A DNA stretch of 60,832 bases, from positions 1 to 60,832 of the forward strand of contig VYCQ01000005.1 in the NCBI GenBank assembly GCA_009843865.1. Direction: 5' to 3'. The position numbers were made by a program, and so were the translations under genes. Below are positions 16,618 through 24,369 of the stretch, one piece after another (the first letter of the stretch is position 1; each line of letters begins with the position of its first letter). The notes below the pieces were generated by a model that worked only from the letters and a program-made list of their open reading frames with translations, did not search any database and was not told the origin of the DNA. The stretch comes from Acidimicrobiia bacterium. GTDB taxonomy: Bacteria > Actinomycetota > Acidimicrobiia > Acidimicrobiales > Bin134.

Positions 16618-17181
16618 CTAGTTTTTTGCATCGTTGGTGGGTTGAGTGGGGAGATGAAAATAGTGGTCTCGGTAGTGCCGCAACTCCGCGAGGCTCTCGC
16701 GGATGTCATCTAGTGCGCGGTGGTCTTTAGTTTTTTGGGGCGCGCTGTGAAATACAGCCGGGTGCCAGCGTCGCGCCAATTCCTTGATGGTGGACACATC
16801 AATTGAGCGGTAGTGAAAAAAGCTGTGAACGTCGGGGAGTTGTTCTGCCAAAAAGCTTCGATCCACGCCGATGGAGTTGCCGCATAAGGGTACTGTGCCT
16901 GGCTCAGCTATGTGCGAGCGTAGAAAGTCTAAGGTCATCTCTCCGGCTGTTTGCAGGCTGAGGGTGGAGTTTTGAATTTCTTCCAAGAGTCCGCTTTTTG
17001 TGTGCATTTGCACTACAACTTGTTCCATTGCTGTTAGAGCTTGCGCTGGGGCCGACACCACTAGGTCTGGGCCTTCTGCCAGCAGCTCTAGGTTGTCGTC
17101 GGTGAGCAACGTGGCAATCTCCACGATCACATCTCGGTTGGGGTCAAGCCCCGTCATCTCTAGATCCATCCAAGCCAGCAT
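16618..17181 (-). CDS. orn: oligoribonuclease
   Basis: A 187-residue DEDDh 3'-5' exoribonuclease that degrades 2-5 nt RNA fragments and linear c-di-GMP products. The motifs are intact: Exo I WMDLEMTGLDPNRDVIVEIA (about 4-23), Exo II region LCGNSIGVDRSFLAEQLP, and Exo III KDHRALDDIRESLAELRHYR with the catalytic His and Asp. Length matches the family. Orn is typical of actinobacteria and gammaproteobacteria. It is transcribed divergently from dut, 62 bp away. Confidence 0.95.
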   Translation of the reverse strand: MLAWMDLEMTGLDPNRDVIVEIATLLTDDNLELLAEGPDLVVSAPAQALTAMEQVVVQMHTKSGLLEEIQNSTLSLQTAGEMTLDFLRSHIAEPGTVPLCGNSIGVDRSFLAEQLPDVHSFFHYRSIDVSTIKELARRWHPAVFHSAPQKTKDHRALDDIRESLAELRHYRDHYFHLPTQPTNDAKN

Positions 17182-17243
17182 CTACAAAATGATTTTACTC
17201 GGGATGAACAAAGGGGCGAGGGTTGGGGGATAGTCTCGGGTGA

Positions 17244-17681
17244 GTGTTAGAGATTCCCATAGTTCGTAGCCGTCCTGACCTGCCTTTTCCTCGTTACGCC
17301 ACTGTTGGGGATGCTGGAGCTGATTTGGTGGCCAGTGAAGATGTGGAGCTGGCCCCTGGTGGTGGAAGGGGTTTGGTGCCCACTGGCACCTGTATTGCCA
17401 TCCCAGAGGGTTATGCCGGGTTTGTGCAGCCTCGCAGTGGGTTGGCTTTGCGCCATGGGGTGACTTGTTTGAATACCCCGGGGCTAATTGATTCTGGTTA
17501 TCGGGGTGAACTTAAGGTGCTGTTGGTGAACACCGATCCTGTGAAACCCTTTACGGTGCGTCGCGGGGATCGCATTGCTCAGCTCGTGCTGCAAAAGGTA
17601 GAGCAGGCCAGCTTTGTGGAAGTTGCTGAGCTGCCTGATTCCAACCGAGGTGCTGGTGGGTTTGGTTCAACCGGCGTGTAG
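17244..17681 (+). CDS. dut: dUTP diphosphatase
   Basis: A 145-residue trimeric dUTPase with all five motifs: [10 protein letters not shown] (I), [11 protein letters not shown] (II), [15 protein letters not shown] (III), [12 protein letters not shown] (IV) and the C-terminal Arg/Gly/Phe arm [10 protein letters not shown] (V). It hydrolyses dUTP to dUMP and pyrophosphate, keeping uracil out of DNA and supplying thymidylate synthesis. GTG 17244 is used. The gene is followed by a strong inverted repeat before a convergent gene. Confidence 0.96.
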   Translation: MLEIPIVRSRPDLPFPRYATVGDAGADLVASEDVELAPGGGRGLVPTGTCIAIPEGYAGFVQPRSGLALRHGVTCLNTPGLIDSGYRGELKVLLVNTDPVKPFTVRRGDRIAQLVLQKVEQASFVEVAELPDSNRGAGGFGSTGV

Positions 17682-17701
17682 TGCTGAATGCAGTGTGAGC
17701 A

Positions 17702-17728
17702 TCGTTGCTTGGATGTCTCAAGCAACGA
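17702..17728. terminator. bidirectional hairpin between convergent genes
   Basis: TCGTTGCTTG-gatgtct-CAAGCAACGA is a perfect 10-bp inverted repeat with a 7-nt loop. It lies between the dut stop (17681) and the stop of the convergent gene at 17730, which it almost touches. There is no clear T-run on either side, so it is not a textbook intrinsic terminator, but its placement fits termination or 3'-end protection for both transcripts. Confidence 0.55.
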
Positions 17729-17729
17729 C

Positions 17730-18167
17730 CTAATTGGGTGGCGCTAATTTTTGTTGGGGGGAATTGTTGTGACCTCTTGCGGTTACCTGTAGCCAAAGCC
17801 GGTGATTGTCGGTATTTACCTTCCCAGAATTCACCAAAGGCTTAATAGTCCGCTTGAACCGGTCGATCTGTGCTTTAGATATGGATGTCGTATTTTGCAT
17901 AGTTAGTTGAGCCTCAAAAGTGAGGATGTCAGCTTTGCTTAGCAAGCTGATTTCCAAGTGGTGCTCAGATACGCTGTTCTCGCTAAGACAAGCATCAGGC
18001 TCTACTGGGCCTAGCATCAACAACATGGCCTCTTTGATGGCTTGTTGAAGCTTTGTTGTGGTCGTTTCTGGGAAATCTAGATGGTTGGCGGCATGGGTGA
18101 TGGCTAGTTCAACCATGCGGCCAGATTCTGGTAACGCCGGTAGCTTTAATTGCAGGTCACCGTTCAC
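17730..18167 (-). CDS. anti-sigma-factor-like (RsbW fold) protein, probably degenerate
   Basis: A 145-residue soluble protein. The N-terminus (LQLKLPALPESGRMVELAITHAANHLDF) follows the start of RsbW/SpoIIAB-type HATPase_c_2 proteins, and TTTTKLQQAIKEAMLLML sits where the N-box helix would be. The Asn of the canonical EAxxNA is absent (KEAMLLML). I see no convincing ATP-lid glycine motifs in the rest, where basic residues near 103-115 stand out. It may be an ATP-independent relative. The family assignment is tentative. It starts at GTG 18167 and is convergent with dut. Confidence 0.5.
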   Translation of the reverse strand: MNGDLQLKLPALPESGRMVELAITHAANHLDFPETTTTKLQQAIKEAMLLMLGPVEPDACLSENSVSEHHLEISLLSKADILTFEAQLTMQNTTSISKAQIDRFKRTIKPLVNSGKVNTDNHRLWLQVTARGHNNSPQQKLAPPN

Positions 18168-18235
18168 CGTCTTTAGCTTGCCAGGTTTTGGTTATCAATG
18201 CACCAATGGGCGCGGTTACTAGTTAGTCTTAGCAA

Positions 18236-19054
18236 GTGCTTCGTGCAGGGCTTCGGGTTGGGCTTATTGGCTGTGGGGCAATTGGATCGGTTGTTGCTCG
18301 AGAACTTGCCGCAGGCGCAGTCGATCAGGTTGAGCTGAGCGGGGTTTTCGACTTAGAAGTAGGTCATCGCTTGGGTGTGCCAGATATAGATACTTTGCTG
18401 CGTTGCAGTGATGTGATTGTGGAAGCGGCTGGACAGGAGGCTTTGCGTCAATATGGGGTGCGGGTGCGTGAAGCTGGCGTTGATCTGTTAGTGGTGAGCA
18501 TTGGCGCGTTGGTTGATCAAGATCTCGAGGCCAGCATTCGCCATGCCCAAGGTGGGCATCTTTATCTATGTACTGGTGCTATCGGTGGGTTTGACATTTT
18601 GCGGGCAGCCTTGCAATTTGGTCCTCTTCAAGAGGTGCGCATCACCAGCACCAAGCCAGCGAGGTCTCTAAAGCGACCCTGGATGTCTCAAAGCTTGCTG
18701 GATGCTTTAGATTCTGGTGCAGGTTCTGCTGCCAATTTCCAAGCATCTGGTGTGGTTACCGTGTTTGATGGGACAGCTCGCGAGGCCAGCAAAAAGTTCC
18801 CGGAGTCGGCTAATGTGACGGCCACGTTGTCGTTAGCAACCGTGGGGTTTGACAAGGTAAGGGTGCAACTTTTGGGTGACCCAGAGGCCACCGGGGTGCG
18901 CCACGAGGTGTATGCCGCGGGTGCAGCGGGAACCTACGAACTGTCGTTCGCAAACGTTGCCTCTGCTGACAACCCTCGCACCAGTGCCGTGACTGCGTAT
19001 GCGGTGTTGCGAGCCCTAGGCGACATCAATCGCCCTTCTGTATCTGTCTTGTAG
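18236..19054 (+). CDS. nadX: L-aspartate dehydrogenase
   Basis: A 272-residue NAD(P)-dependent enzyme of the NadX family. The Rossmann motif VGLIGCGAIGSVVAREL is at about 8-24. The family pattern continues with SDVIVEAAGQEALRQYG, CTGAIGGFDILRAA, and the C-terminal NVTATLSLATVGFDKVRVQLLGDP region. It oxidises aspartate to iminoaspartate for NAD synthesis, replacing NadB; the reverse reaction fixes ammonia. nadA and nadC are not adjacent. The start is GTG 18236. An ammonium transporter gene follows 113 bp downstream on the same strand. Confidence 0.87.
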   Translation: MLRAGLRVGLIGCGAIGSVVARELAAGAVDQVELSGVFDLEVGHRLGVPDIDTLLRCSDVIVEAAGQEALRQYGVRVREAGVDLLVVSIGALVDQDLEASIRHAQGGHLYLCTGAIGGFDILRAALQFGPLQEVRITSTKPARSLKRPWMSQSLLDALDSGAGSAANFQASGVVTVFDGTAREASKKFPESANVTATLSLATVGFDKVRVQLLGDPEATGVRHEVYAAGAAGTYELSFANVASADNPRTSAVTAYAVLRALGDINRPSVSVL

Positions 19055-19127
19055 CGAGACCTTATAGATAGGCATCCTTGTTTTGTTTTGTTTGCATAAG
19101 TAGTTTGTGACGAGTCTGTTTGTGCTG

Positions 19128-19153
19128 CGGGCAGCTACTACGGGCAGCTATTA
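19128..19153 (+). repeat. 13-bp tandem repeat in the amt leader
   Basis: CGGGCAGCTACTA is followed immediately by CGGGCAGCTATTA (one mismatch), ending 14 nt before the amt ATG and just ahead of the AAGGGGGGA ribosome-binding site. Two copies at exactly 13-bp spacing could be regulator half-sites or a leader element. The 14-mer GCAGCTATTACAAG (19144-19157) recurs once at 23285-23298 after mshA. Confidence 0.45.
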
Positions 19154-19167
19154 CAAGGGGGGAACTC

Positions 19168-20439
19168 ATGGTTGATTTGCCGGATCAGTTTGTTTTTAAC
19201 ACCTTCGCTTTTTTGATATGGGGAGCGTTGGTGATGTGGATGTGTGCTGGCTTCACGATGTTGGAGTCAGGAGCAGTTCGTACCAAGAATGCTTCAATGA
19301 TCTGTCTGAAGAACATCGGCATTTACTCCATTGCGGCCCTGGCTTTCTATGTCATTGGCTACAACCTCATGTATGTGGATGTGGGCAGCATTTTTGGCTC
19401 TTTTAGATTTTTTTATGAGACTTCAGGTGCTGAAGTAGCTTTGATGAACGGTAATGATGCGGTTTTAACTGATGTGTTGGATCGCGGTCATGCCAAGATG
19501 TCTGACTGGTTCTTTCAGATGGTGTTTGTGGCGACTGCTGCTTCAATCGTTTCGGGTGCTATCGCTGAGCGTATCAAGATGGAAGCGTTCTTTTTGTTCA
19601 CCCTCGTTTTGACGGCTTTTATTTATCCAATAGTGGGTGCTTGGACCTGGGGAGGCGGTTGGCTGGATGAGAGGGGTTTTGAGGATTTTGCAGGTTCTAC
19701 CATTGTTCACGGCACTGGCGGCTGGGCAGCCTTAGCAGGCGTGTTGGTGATAGGGCCTCGTCTGGGCAAGTTTAAGCGAGACGGCACAGTGCGAAGCACT
19801 CCTCCGTCGAATGTGTTGGTGGTGACACTTGGCGTGTTCATCTTGTGGTTTGGCTGGTTTGGGTTTAATGGCGGGTCGCAGCTAGCGCTGGGTACTCCCA
19901 CAGATGTAATACAGATGACCAATGTCTTGGTGAACACCAACTTGGCTGCTGCCGCTGGTGTGGTGGCAGCGTTGGCTGTGTCTAGGCCAGTGCTTGGGCA
20001 TGTAGATCTTTTTGCTGGACTCAACGGTGCTATAGCAGGGCTTGTGTCTATCACTGCTGGGCCCACAATGGTGGATCATCGGTGGGCCATATTGATCGGC
20101 GCTGTTGGTGGTGTGGTGTGTACGGTAGGCATCAAGTTGCTTGAGCAGTTCAAGATTGATGATGTGGTAGGAGCCATTCCCGCCCACCTTGTAAGCGGTA
20201 TTTGGGGCACGCTAGCAGTAACCATTGCCGCAGGCGGGCGTTTACACATTCAGCTTCTTGGCATTGTGTCGATTGGTGCTTTCGTGTTTGTGGTTTCTTA
20301 TGCTGTTTGGAGGCTTATTGATATGGTTATGGGCTTGCGGGTGTCAGAAGAGGTAGAACGCATGGGCCAAGATGCCGGAGAGCTAGGCATTGAGGCTTAT
20401 CCCGAGTTTGTGCTGATGCCTGAGCCTTACGACGACTAG
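19168..20439 (+). CDS. amt: ammonium transporter (Amt/MEP/Rh family)
   Basis: A 423-residue, 11-TM ammonium channel. Family features are FLIWGALVMWMCAGFTMLESG (about 12-32), the pore His in STIVHGTGGWAALAG, GWFGFNGGS, and the second pore His region AIPAHLVSGIWGTLAV. ATG 19168 follows a strong AAGGGGGGA site; the open frame upstream is not used. No glnB/glnK gene follows, unlike many amt loci. The C-terminal cytosolic tail (LRVSEEVERMGQDAGELGIEAYPEF) is the conserved regulatory region of the family. Confidence 0.95.
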   Translation: MVDLPDQFVFNTFAFLIWGALVMWMCAGFTMLESGAVRTKNASMICLKNIGIYSIAALAFYVIGYNLMYVDVGSIFGSFRFFYETSGAEVALMNGNDAVLTDVLDRGHAKMSDWFFQMVFVATAASIVSGAIAERIKMEAFFLFTLVLTAFIYPIVGAWTWGGGWLDERGFEDFAGSTIVHGTGGWAALAGVLVIGPRLGKFKRDGTVRSTPPSNVLVVTLGVFILWFGWFGFNGGSQLALGTPTDVIQMTNVLVNTNLAAAAGVVAALAVSRPVLGHVDLFAGLNGAIAGLVSITAGPTMVDHRWAILIGAVGGVVCTVGIKLLEQFKIDDVVGAIPAHLVSGIWGTLAVTIAAGGRLHIQLLGIVSIGAFVFVVSYAVWRLIDMVMGLRVSEEVERMGQDAGELGIEAYPEFVLMPEPYDD

Positions 20440-20552
20440 GCGAGCACACAACTAGCTGTTAGTTCCCAAGAGCCATGTTCTGTGGGCTTCTTGTCATTTT
20501 CAACGACGGCGGGGCGGGGCGTGTCTTTGGCTAGCAGTTGAAGCAGTGTTTT

Positions 20553-21296
20553 TTAGCCGCAGGGGTCGGTGGGTTGAACTGCGGGTAGTCTGCCAGCGCG
20601 CATTGAGATAACGGTTGTGCCGTCGGTTTCAAAGATGACACGGTAGTCCTTGTCGGATTCGTCAACAGGCACAAACGTAATGGTGTTGCCAGCTCTGCTG
20701 GCATGTGCGGCAATCACTAAGCGCTCGCCGCCAAACAACTCAAACAGTTCTGCCTCGGTGCTGCCTAAGCGGGCACCCGAACGGGTGGAAATCTCAGAGT
20801 TGTTGATGTCTAACCTTTCAATTCGTCCGTTATACACGGTAGCAATAATGCCATTTGGCCCGTTGGCGGGTGCCAGCAAAAAACAGCGTGGAGTTTCGGC
20901 CTCGGGTGAGCTTGTCCACAAAGTTGGAATGGCTGCGGCGGCTTGTTCGGGTGTCGTTCCGAAATACATAGCACCTAGCCCTGCTGTGGAGAGCTTGTCG
21001 TTGCTGGTGAAGGCGGGTGCGCTGAGGTCTATTGGTTCGGGCACATCTGCGTCTGTAGTTTCTTCGTCAAACTCATCTGTTAGAGCATCGTTGGTTATCT
21101 CATCATCTAGTGCTGGTGGCTCAGTTGCTGGCGGGTCGAGCTCTTGAGGTGTTGGGGTGGGTGCTGGGGTGCTAACCGGTGTGGGTACAACTTCGGCGGT
21201 GGCGGTTGGGGTGGATTCCTCGGAGGTATCATCGGAGTTCCCGCAAGCAGAGAGAACAAATAAGCAGGCAACAAACAAAGCAATCCAACGGCGCAT
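20553..21296 (-). CDS. secreted lipoprotein with acidic Thr/Pro-rich linker
   Basis: A 247-residue protein with a lipoprotein signal (VACLFVLSAC, Cys18). A long low-complexity stretch rich in Thr, Pro, Asp and Glu (about 24-95) probably tethers the domain away from the membrane. A globular C-terminal domain (about 100-247) carries two cysteines (C138 in PRCFLLAP and one at the extreme C-terminus) that could pair. The fold GLGAMYFGTTPEQAAAAIP resembles secreted domains of unknown function in actinobacteria. No enzymatic motif is visible. Minus strand, convergent with amt across a 113-bp gap that holds nothing recognisable. Confidence 0.7.
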   Translation of the reverse strand: MRRWIALFVACLFVLSACGNSDDTSEESTPTATAEVVPTPVSTPAPTPTPQELDPPATEPPALDDEITNDALTDEFDEETTDADVPEPIDLSAPAFTSNDKLSTAGLGAMYFGTTPEQAAAAIPTLWTSSPEAETPRCFLLAPANGPNGIIATVYNGRIERLDINNSEISTRSGARLGSTEAELFELFGGERLVIAAHASRAGNTITFVPVDESDKDYRVIFETDGTTVISMRAGRLPAVQPTDPCG

Positions 21297-21326
21297 ACTC
21301 TAAGCGTACCTGTTTTCAGCGTAGTA

Positions 21327-21380
21327 GGCAGAGTGGTCTAGCGGCTAGAACGCAGCACCAATGTTAGTAGGACAATGCCA
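21327..21380 (+). pseudogene. tRNA-like fragment (degenerate)
   Basis: The stretch GGCAGAGTGGTCTAGCGGCTAGAACGC resembles a tRNA acceptor strand plus D arm (TCTA-GCGGC-TAGA hairpin). Shortly afterwards TGCC (21376-21379) could pair with the initial GGCA. The length (54 nt) and the lack of a T-loop motif (TTCGANT) rule out a functional tRNA. It directly abuts the 3' end of tRNA-Lys on the other strand. It may be a decayed tRNA copy or a chance resemblance. Confidence 0.25.
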
Positions 21381-21381
21381 G

Positions 21382-21454
21382 TAGGCCGCCTGGGACTCGA
21401 ACCCAGCACCTTGAGATTAAAAGTCTCCTGCTCTACCTGATGAGCTAGCGGCCC
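21382..21454 (-). tRNA. tRNA-Lys (TTT)
   Basis: On the minus strand the sequence runs from GGGCCGCTAGCTCATCAGG through an anticodon loop CTTTTAA (anticodon TTT) to the T arm CTGGGTTCGAGTCCCAG. The acceptor stem GGGCCGC pairs with GCGGCCT, with G1-U72 as the only wobble, and the discriminator base is A. All arms fold normally. CCA is not encoded. Confidence 0.96.
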
Positions 21455-21496
21455 ACCGATACCTTATCGCTCAAGCAGAGTAGCGGGCTTGCTAAT

Positions 21497-21736
21497 ATGC
21501 CTCTGGTGAATATGTCTGAAGTGCAAGCACGCGAATATACGGAATCCACGACCCTAATGCTCGGACAAATTGAGGTTGACCTGACCGATGTCGAAGCGGT
21601 GTTGGCTGACCTAGATGATTTAGATGCTTTGCGCCATCGCATCGCAGCGGCCCAAGCAGACGGCAGTATCGCCGACCGTGCTGCGCTGGTAGCTTGCGCC
21701 AAATGGCTTAGCGATAATCAGGGCGAACCTGATTAG
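21497..21736 (+). CDS. small acidic helical protein, unknown
   Basis: A 79-residue soluble protein, predicted almost wholly helical. A central acidic heptad-like stretch (IEVDLTDVEAVLADLDDLDALRHRI, about 25-49) could form a coiled coil. It resembles the N-terminal coiled coil of DksA/TraR proteins in pattern, but the zinc-finger cysteines are missing (only one Cys), so I do not assign that family. Two in-frame starts exist (21497 and 21512). It is on the opposite strand to tRNA-Lys and precedes a MoaD-like gene by about 60 bp. Confidence 0.6.
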   Translation: MPLVNMSEVQAREYTESTTLMLGQIEVDLTDVEAVLADLDDLDALRHRIAAAQADGSIADRAALVACAKWLSDNQGEPD

Positions 21737-21795
21737 TTGGGGATAACTAGGCGGCGACAATCAGCGGACTATAAGAATCCCGTACACTTTTAGCG

Positions 21796-22032
21796 GTGGC
21801 AACTGTGCGCTTGTTTGCTCATGCCCGTGAGGCAGCTGGAATTGCCCGAGATCAGGTGCCGGGCGCAACTGTGGAGCAGGTGCTTGCCGAAGCAGTCAAA
21901 CGCTACGGGGCCGAGTTTAAAGAGCAGCTTCAGATTTGTCAGGTTTGGTTGAACGGAGAGCCGGTGTTGGGTTGCGAACCGGTGGGTGATGGCGATGAGG
22001 TGGCGGTGCTGCCTCCAGTGTCCGGGGGGTAG
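21796..22032 (+). CDS. MoaD/ThiS-family sulfur carrier protein
   Basis: A 78-residue beta-grasp protein ending in the double Gly required for adenylation and thiocarboxylation (VLPPVSGG). The start VRLFAHAREAAGIARDQV is the MoaD pattern. MoaD supplies sulfur for molybdopterin; related carriers serve thiamine, cysteine or other pathways. No moaE, moeB or other cofactor gene is near, so the pathway cannot be fixed from context. It starts at GTG 21796. mshA begins 2 nt after its stop, indicating cotranscription. Confidence 0.85.
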   Translation: MATVRLFAHAREAAGIARDQVPGATVEQVLAEAVKRYGAEFKEQLQICQVWLNGEPVLGCEPVGDGDEVAVLPPVSGG

Positions 22033-22034
22033 GT

Positions 22035-23279
22035 TTGGCAGAGTCAGTGATCTTAGATCAAGTACCGCCAGCACAAGTGGCAATTTTGTCTTTACACACC
22101 TCGCCGTTGGCACAACCCGGGGTGGGCGATAGCGGTGGCATGAACGTGTATGTGCGCGAGATGGCTGCGGCTTTGGCTCATCTTGGAAGCCAGTGTCGGG
22201 TGTACGTGCGTCGTTGGCGAGACGATTTGCCTAAAGAGGTGGTTGTGGAGCCTGGGGTTACCGTGGTACACGTTGATGCTGGGCCAACCTGCCTAGACAA
22301 AGAGCGCCTAGTCGAGGCGGTAAGCGAGTTCGCCTCTGAGGTGTTGTCTGATTTCACTCAGTGGGGTCGGCCTGATGTGATTCACGCCAACTACTGGCTG
22401 TCCGGGGTGGTCGGGCATCGCCTAAAGCACGAGGTGGGGGTACCGCTGGCAGTTACCTTTCACACGTTGGCCAAGGTTAAGTCGGCCAGCGGTGATCTCG
22501 AGTCGCAGCAACGAGCTGATGCCGAAGCCGAGGTGGTGGCCTGCGCTGATGTGGTGATTGCGTCGTGTGAGTCAGAAGCTCAACAGTTGCAGCATTACTA
22601 TGATGCGCCGTCTGCAAGGATTGAGGTGGCTCCTCCAGGGGTTGAGCATGCCCTGTTTTCACCCGGAGATCAGGGGGCCGCTCGCGCAGCCTTGAAGCTG
22701 GGAGACGGTCCGGTGTTGCTGTTCGTGGGCCGTATTCAGCCGCTTAAGCGTCCTGCGGTAGCTGTGAAGACTTTGGCTAAGCTCAATCGCTCTGATTCCC
22801 GTTTGCTGATTGTGGGCGGACCTAGCGGTAATCAAGGTCAAGCTGAGCTACAAGGTCTCCAAGCGCAGGTGGATGTTTTGGGGCTGAGCAAACAGGTAGT
22901 GCTGGTTCCTCCTTTGCCTCATTACCGGTTGTCCACTTATTATCGGGCCGCTGACGTGGTATTGGTGCCAAGTCGCAGCGAGTCGTTTGGGTTAGTGGCT
23001 TTAGAGGCGGCAGCTTGTGGCACGCCGGTGGTGGCAGCGTCCGTGGGTGGTTTGCAGGCTGTGGTGGAGCATGCACGTACAGGCTTCTTAGTGCAATCAG
23101 CCACTGCTGAAGAGTTTGCTGGCAAGGTGAGCAAGTTGATCGGCAATCCATTGCTTTGCGCTGAGATGGCTATGGATGCCGCGGCGCGGGCCAAAACATA
23201 TTCTTGGGCGGCTATGGCCGAGTTATTGCAACGTGCCTATGCCCGGGCGAAGTCACGAGCCCTTGTGGATTGTGCATGA
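22035..23279 (+). CDS. mshA: GT4 glycosyltransferase, MshA-like (mycothiol synthesis)
   Basis: A 414-residue GT-B enzyme. MshA landmarks are HTSPLAQPGVGDSGGMNVYV (about 21-40), PDVIHANYWLSG, FHTLAKVK, PPGVEHALFSPGD, the core FVGRIQPLKRP, and the nucleotide-sugar motif SRSESFGLVALEAAACGTPVVA (E-x7-E). This fits UDP-GlcNAc:inositol-phosphate glycosyltransferase, the first step of mycothiol synthesis. Sucrose-phosphate-synthase-like GT4 enzymes are related, so the substrate call is probable, not certain. It starts with TTG 22035 after a GGGGGG-type ribosome-binding stretch. Confidence 0.82.
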   Translation: MAESVILDQVPPAQVAILSLHTSPLAQPGVGDSGGMNVYVREMAAALAHLGSQCRVYVRRWRDDLPKEVVVEPGVTVVHVDAGPTCLDKERLVEAVSEFASEVLSDFTQWGRPDVIHANYWLSGVVGHRLKHEVGVPLAVTFHTLAKVKSASGDLESQQRADAEAEVVACADVVIASCESEAQQLQHYYDAPSARIEVAPPGVEHALFSPGDQGAARAALKLGDGPVLLFVGRIQPLKRPAVAVKTLAKLNRSDSRLLIVGGPSGNQGQAELQGLQAQVDVLGLSKQVVLVPPLPHYRLSTYYRAADVVLVPSRSESFGLVALEAAACGTPVVAASVGGLQAVVEHARTGFLVQSATAEEFAGKVSKLIGNPLLCAEMAMDAAARAKTYSWAAMAELLQRAYARAKSRALVDCA

Positions 23280-23583
23280 TTGTCGCAGCTATTACAAGAT
23301 TGGCCATGAGCTAGATTTTAAATAATTATAGTGTTTTTCATTGCTTTATCATTATTTTCATGCTAAACAAGAGTTCGCAAGCTCTTGGTCGGTGGGAAAT
23401 GATCGGGGAAGCATGACCCATCGGCCAGGGTCTTGCCCGTTACCACATCCATTAGAAAAGAATTTGAAAACCCCTAGAGGGTTAATAGGTAAGACTATTG
23501 TCGCCAGTATGGGCAGGTAAGACATCAAGCATTGACCCCCCCCAATCGGCGAATGTTTACGAGAGGATGGAGGAACTGTTCTC
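23280..23583. other. AT-rich non-coding leader of the restriction-modification cassette
   Basis: 304 bp without a convincing gene. 23310-23362 is markedly AT-rich compared with the neighbourhood. Two inverted repeats stand out: CAAGAG-ttcgcaag-CTCTTG (23368-23387) and AACCC-ctaga-GGGTT (23469-23483). The second lies about 100 bp upstream of the methyltransferase start and could be an operator. A run of eight C residues occurs near 23535, and a GGAGGA ribosome-binding site lies at about 23568. No C-protein gene is present. Confidence 0.5.
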
Positions 23584-24369
23584 ATGGCAAGTTACGACGT
23601 TGCATCGGAAAGTAGTATTGCTCCCTGGCTAGGGCGTATTCATCACGGTAACTGCTTGGATATCATGGCACAGATGCCGTCTGAGAGCATCAAGGTCATA
23701 GTGACCAGTCCTCCCTACAACTTGAAGAACAGCACGGGTAACGGAATGAAGGATGGGCGCGGCGGCAAGTGGGTTAATGCCAAGCTTCAAGATGGTTATG
23801 ACCGCCACGATGATGCCATGCCGCATGATGACTACGTTGCGTGGCAGCGGGATTGCCTTGGGGAGATGATGCGTCTGCTGCGTCCCGACGGGGCGATCTT
23901 CTACAACCATAAGTGGAGGGTTCAGAAGGGCCTGATGCAGGACCGTCAAGATATTGTGGAGGAGTTCCCAGTTCGCCAGATAATCATCTGGGAGCGGTCA
24001 GGCGGCATCAACTTCAATCCCGGTTATTTCTTGCCTAATTATGAAGTGATTTATTTTATTCCGAAACCGGAGTTTAAACTGGCCCCTAAAGCTAATGCTG
24101 TTGGGTGTGTGTGGAAGTTTCATCAGGAGTTTAATAATGATCATCCCGCGCCGTTTCCTTTTGAGTTAGCTGATAGATGCGTCAAATCAGCAGTGGGAGG
24201 TGAGAATTGCGTAGTGTTGGATCCGTTCATGGGGAGTGGCACCACAGCGCTTGCGGCTATTGCTAGTGGGGTTGAGTGGGTCGGTATTGATGTATCTCGC
24301 GCGTATATTGATATGGCTGAGGCCCGGATATCTGACTGGTTTGCATCTAATTCCAGGGCTGCCGTGTGA
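23584..24369 (+). CDS. type II DNA methyltransferase (probable N4-cytosine)
   Basis: A 261-residue methyltransferase of the beta arrangement: catalytic motif IV TSPPYN (41-46) comes before the SAM-binding motif I DPFMGSGTT (213-221). SPPY is most frequent in N4-cytosine enzymes. The partner gene is an MvaI/BcnI-type nuclease, whose known cognate methylases are N4-cytosine enzymes acting on CCNGG-like sites, so the target is probably CCWGG or CCSGG (inference). It starts at ATG 23584 with GGAGGA upstream. The stop overlaps the nuclease start (TGATG). The AT-rich leader and lack of other links suggest horizontal gain. Confidence 0.88.
   Translation: MASYDVASESSIAPWLGRIHHGNCLDIMAQMPSESIKVIVTSPPYNLKNSTGNGMKDGRGGKWVNAKLQDGYDRHDDAMPHDDYVAWQRDCLGEMMRLLRPDGAIFYNHKWRVQKGLMQDRQDIVEEFPVRQIIIWERSGGINFNPGYFLPNYEVIYFIPKPEFKLAPKANAVGCVWKFHQEFNNDHPAPFPFELADRCVKSAVGGENCVVLDPFMGSGTTALAAIASGVEWVGIDVSRAYIDMAEARISDWFASNSRAAV

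Noticed and set aside
21327-21380. A second functional tRNA before tRNA-Lys
   Set aside because: It is too short, and anticodon and T arms cannot be drawn; kept only as a low-confidence fragment.
23358-23585. Minus-strand 75-codon frame in the restriction-modification leader
   Set aside because: No ribosome-binding site, no domain, and it runs across the methyltransferase ribosome-binding site and the inverted repeats.
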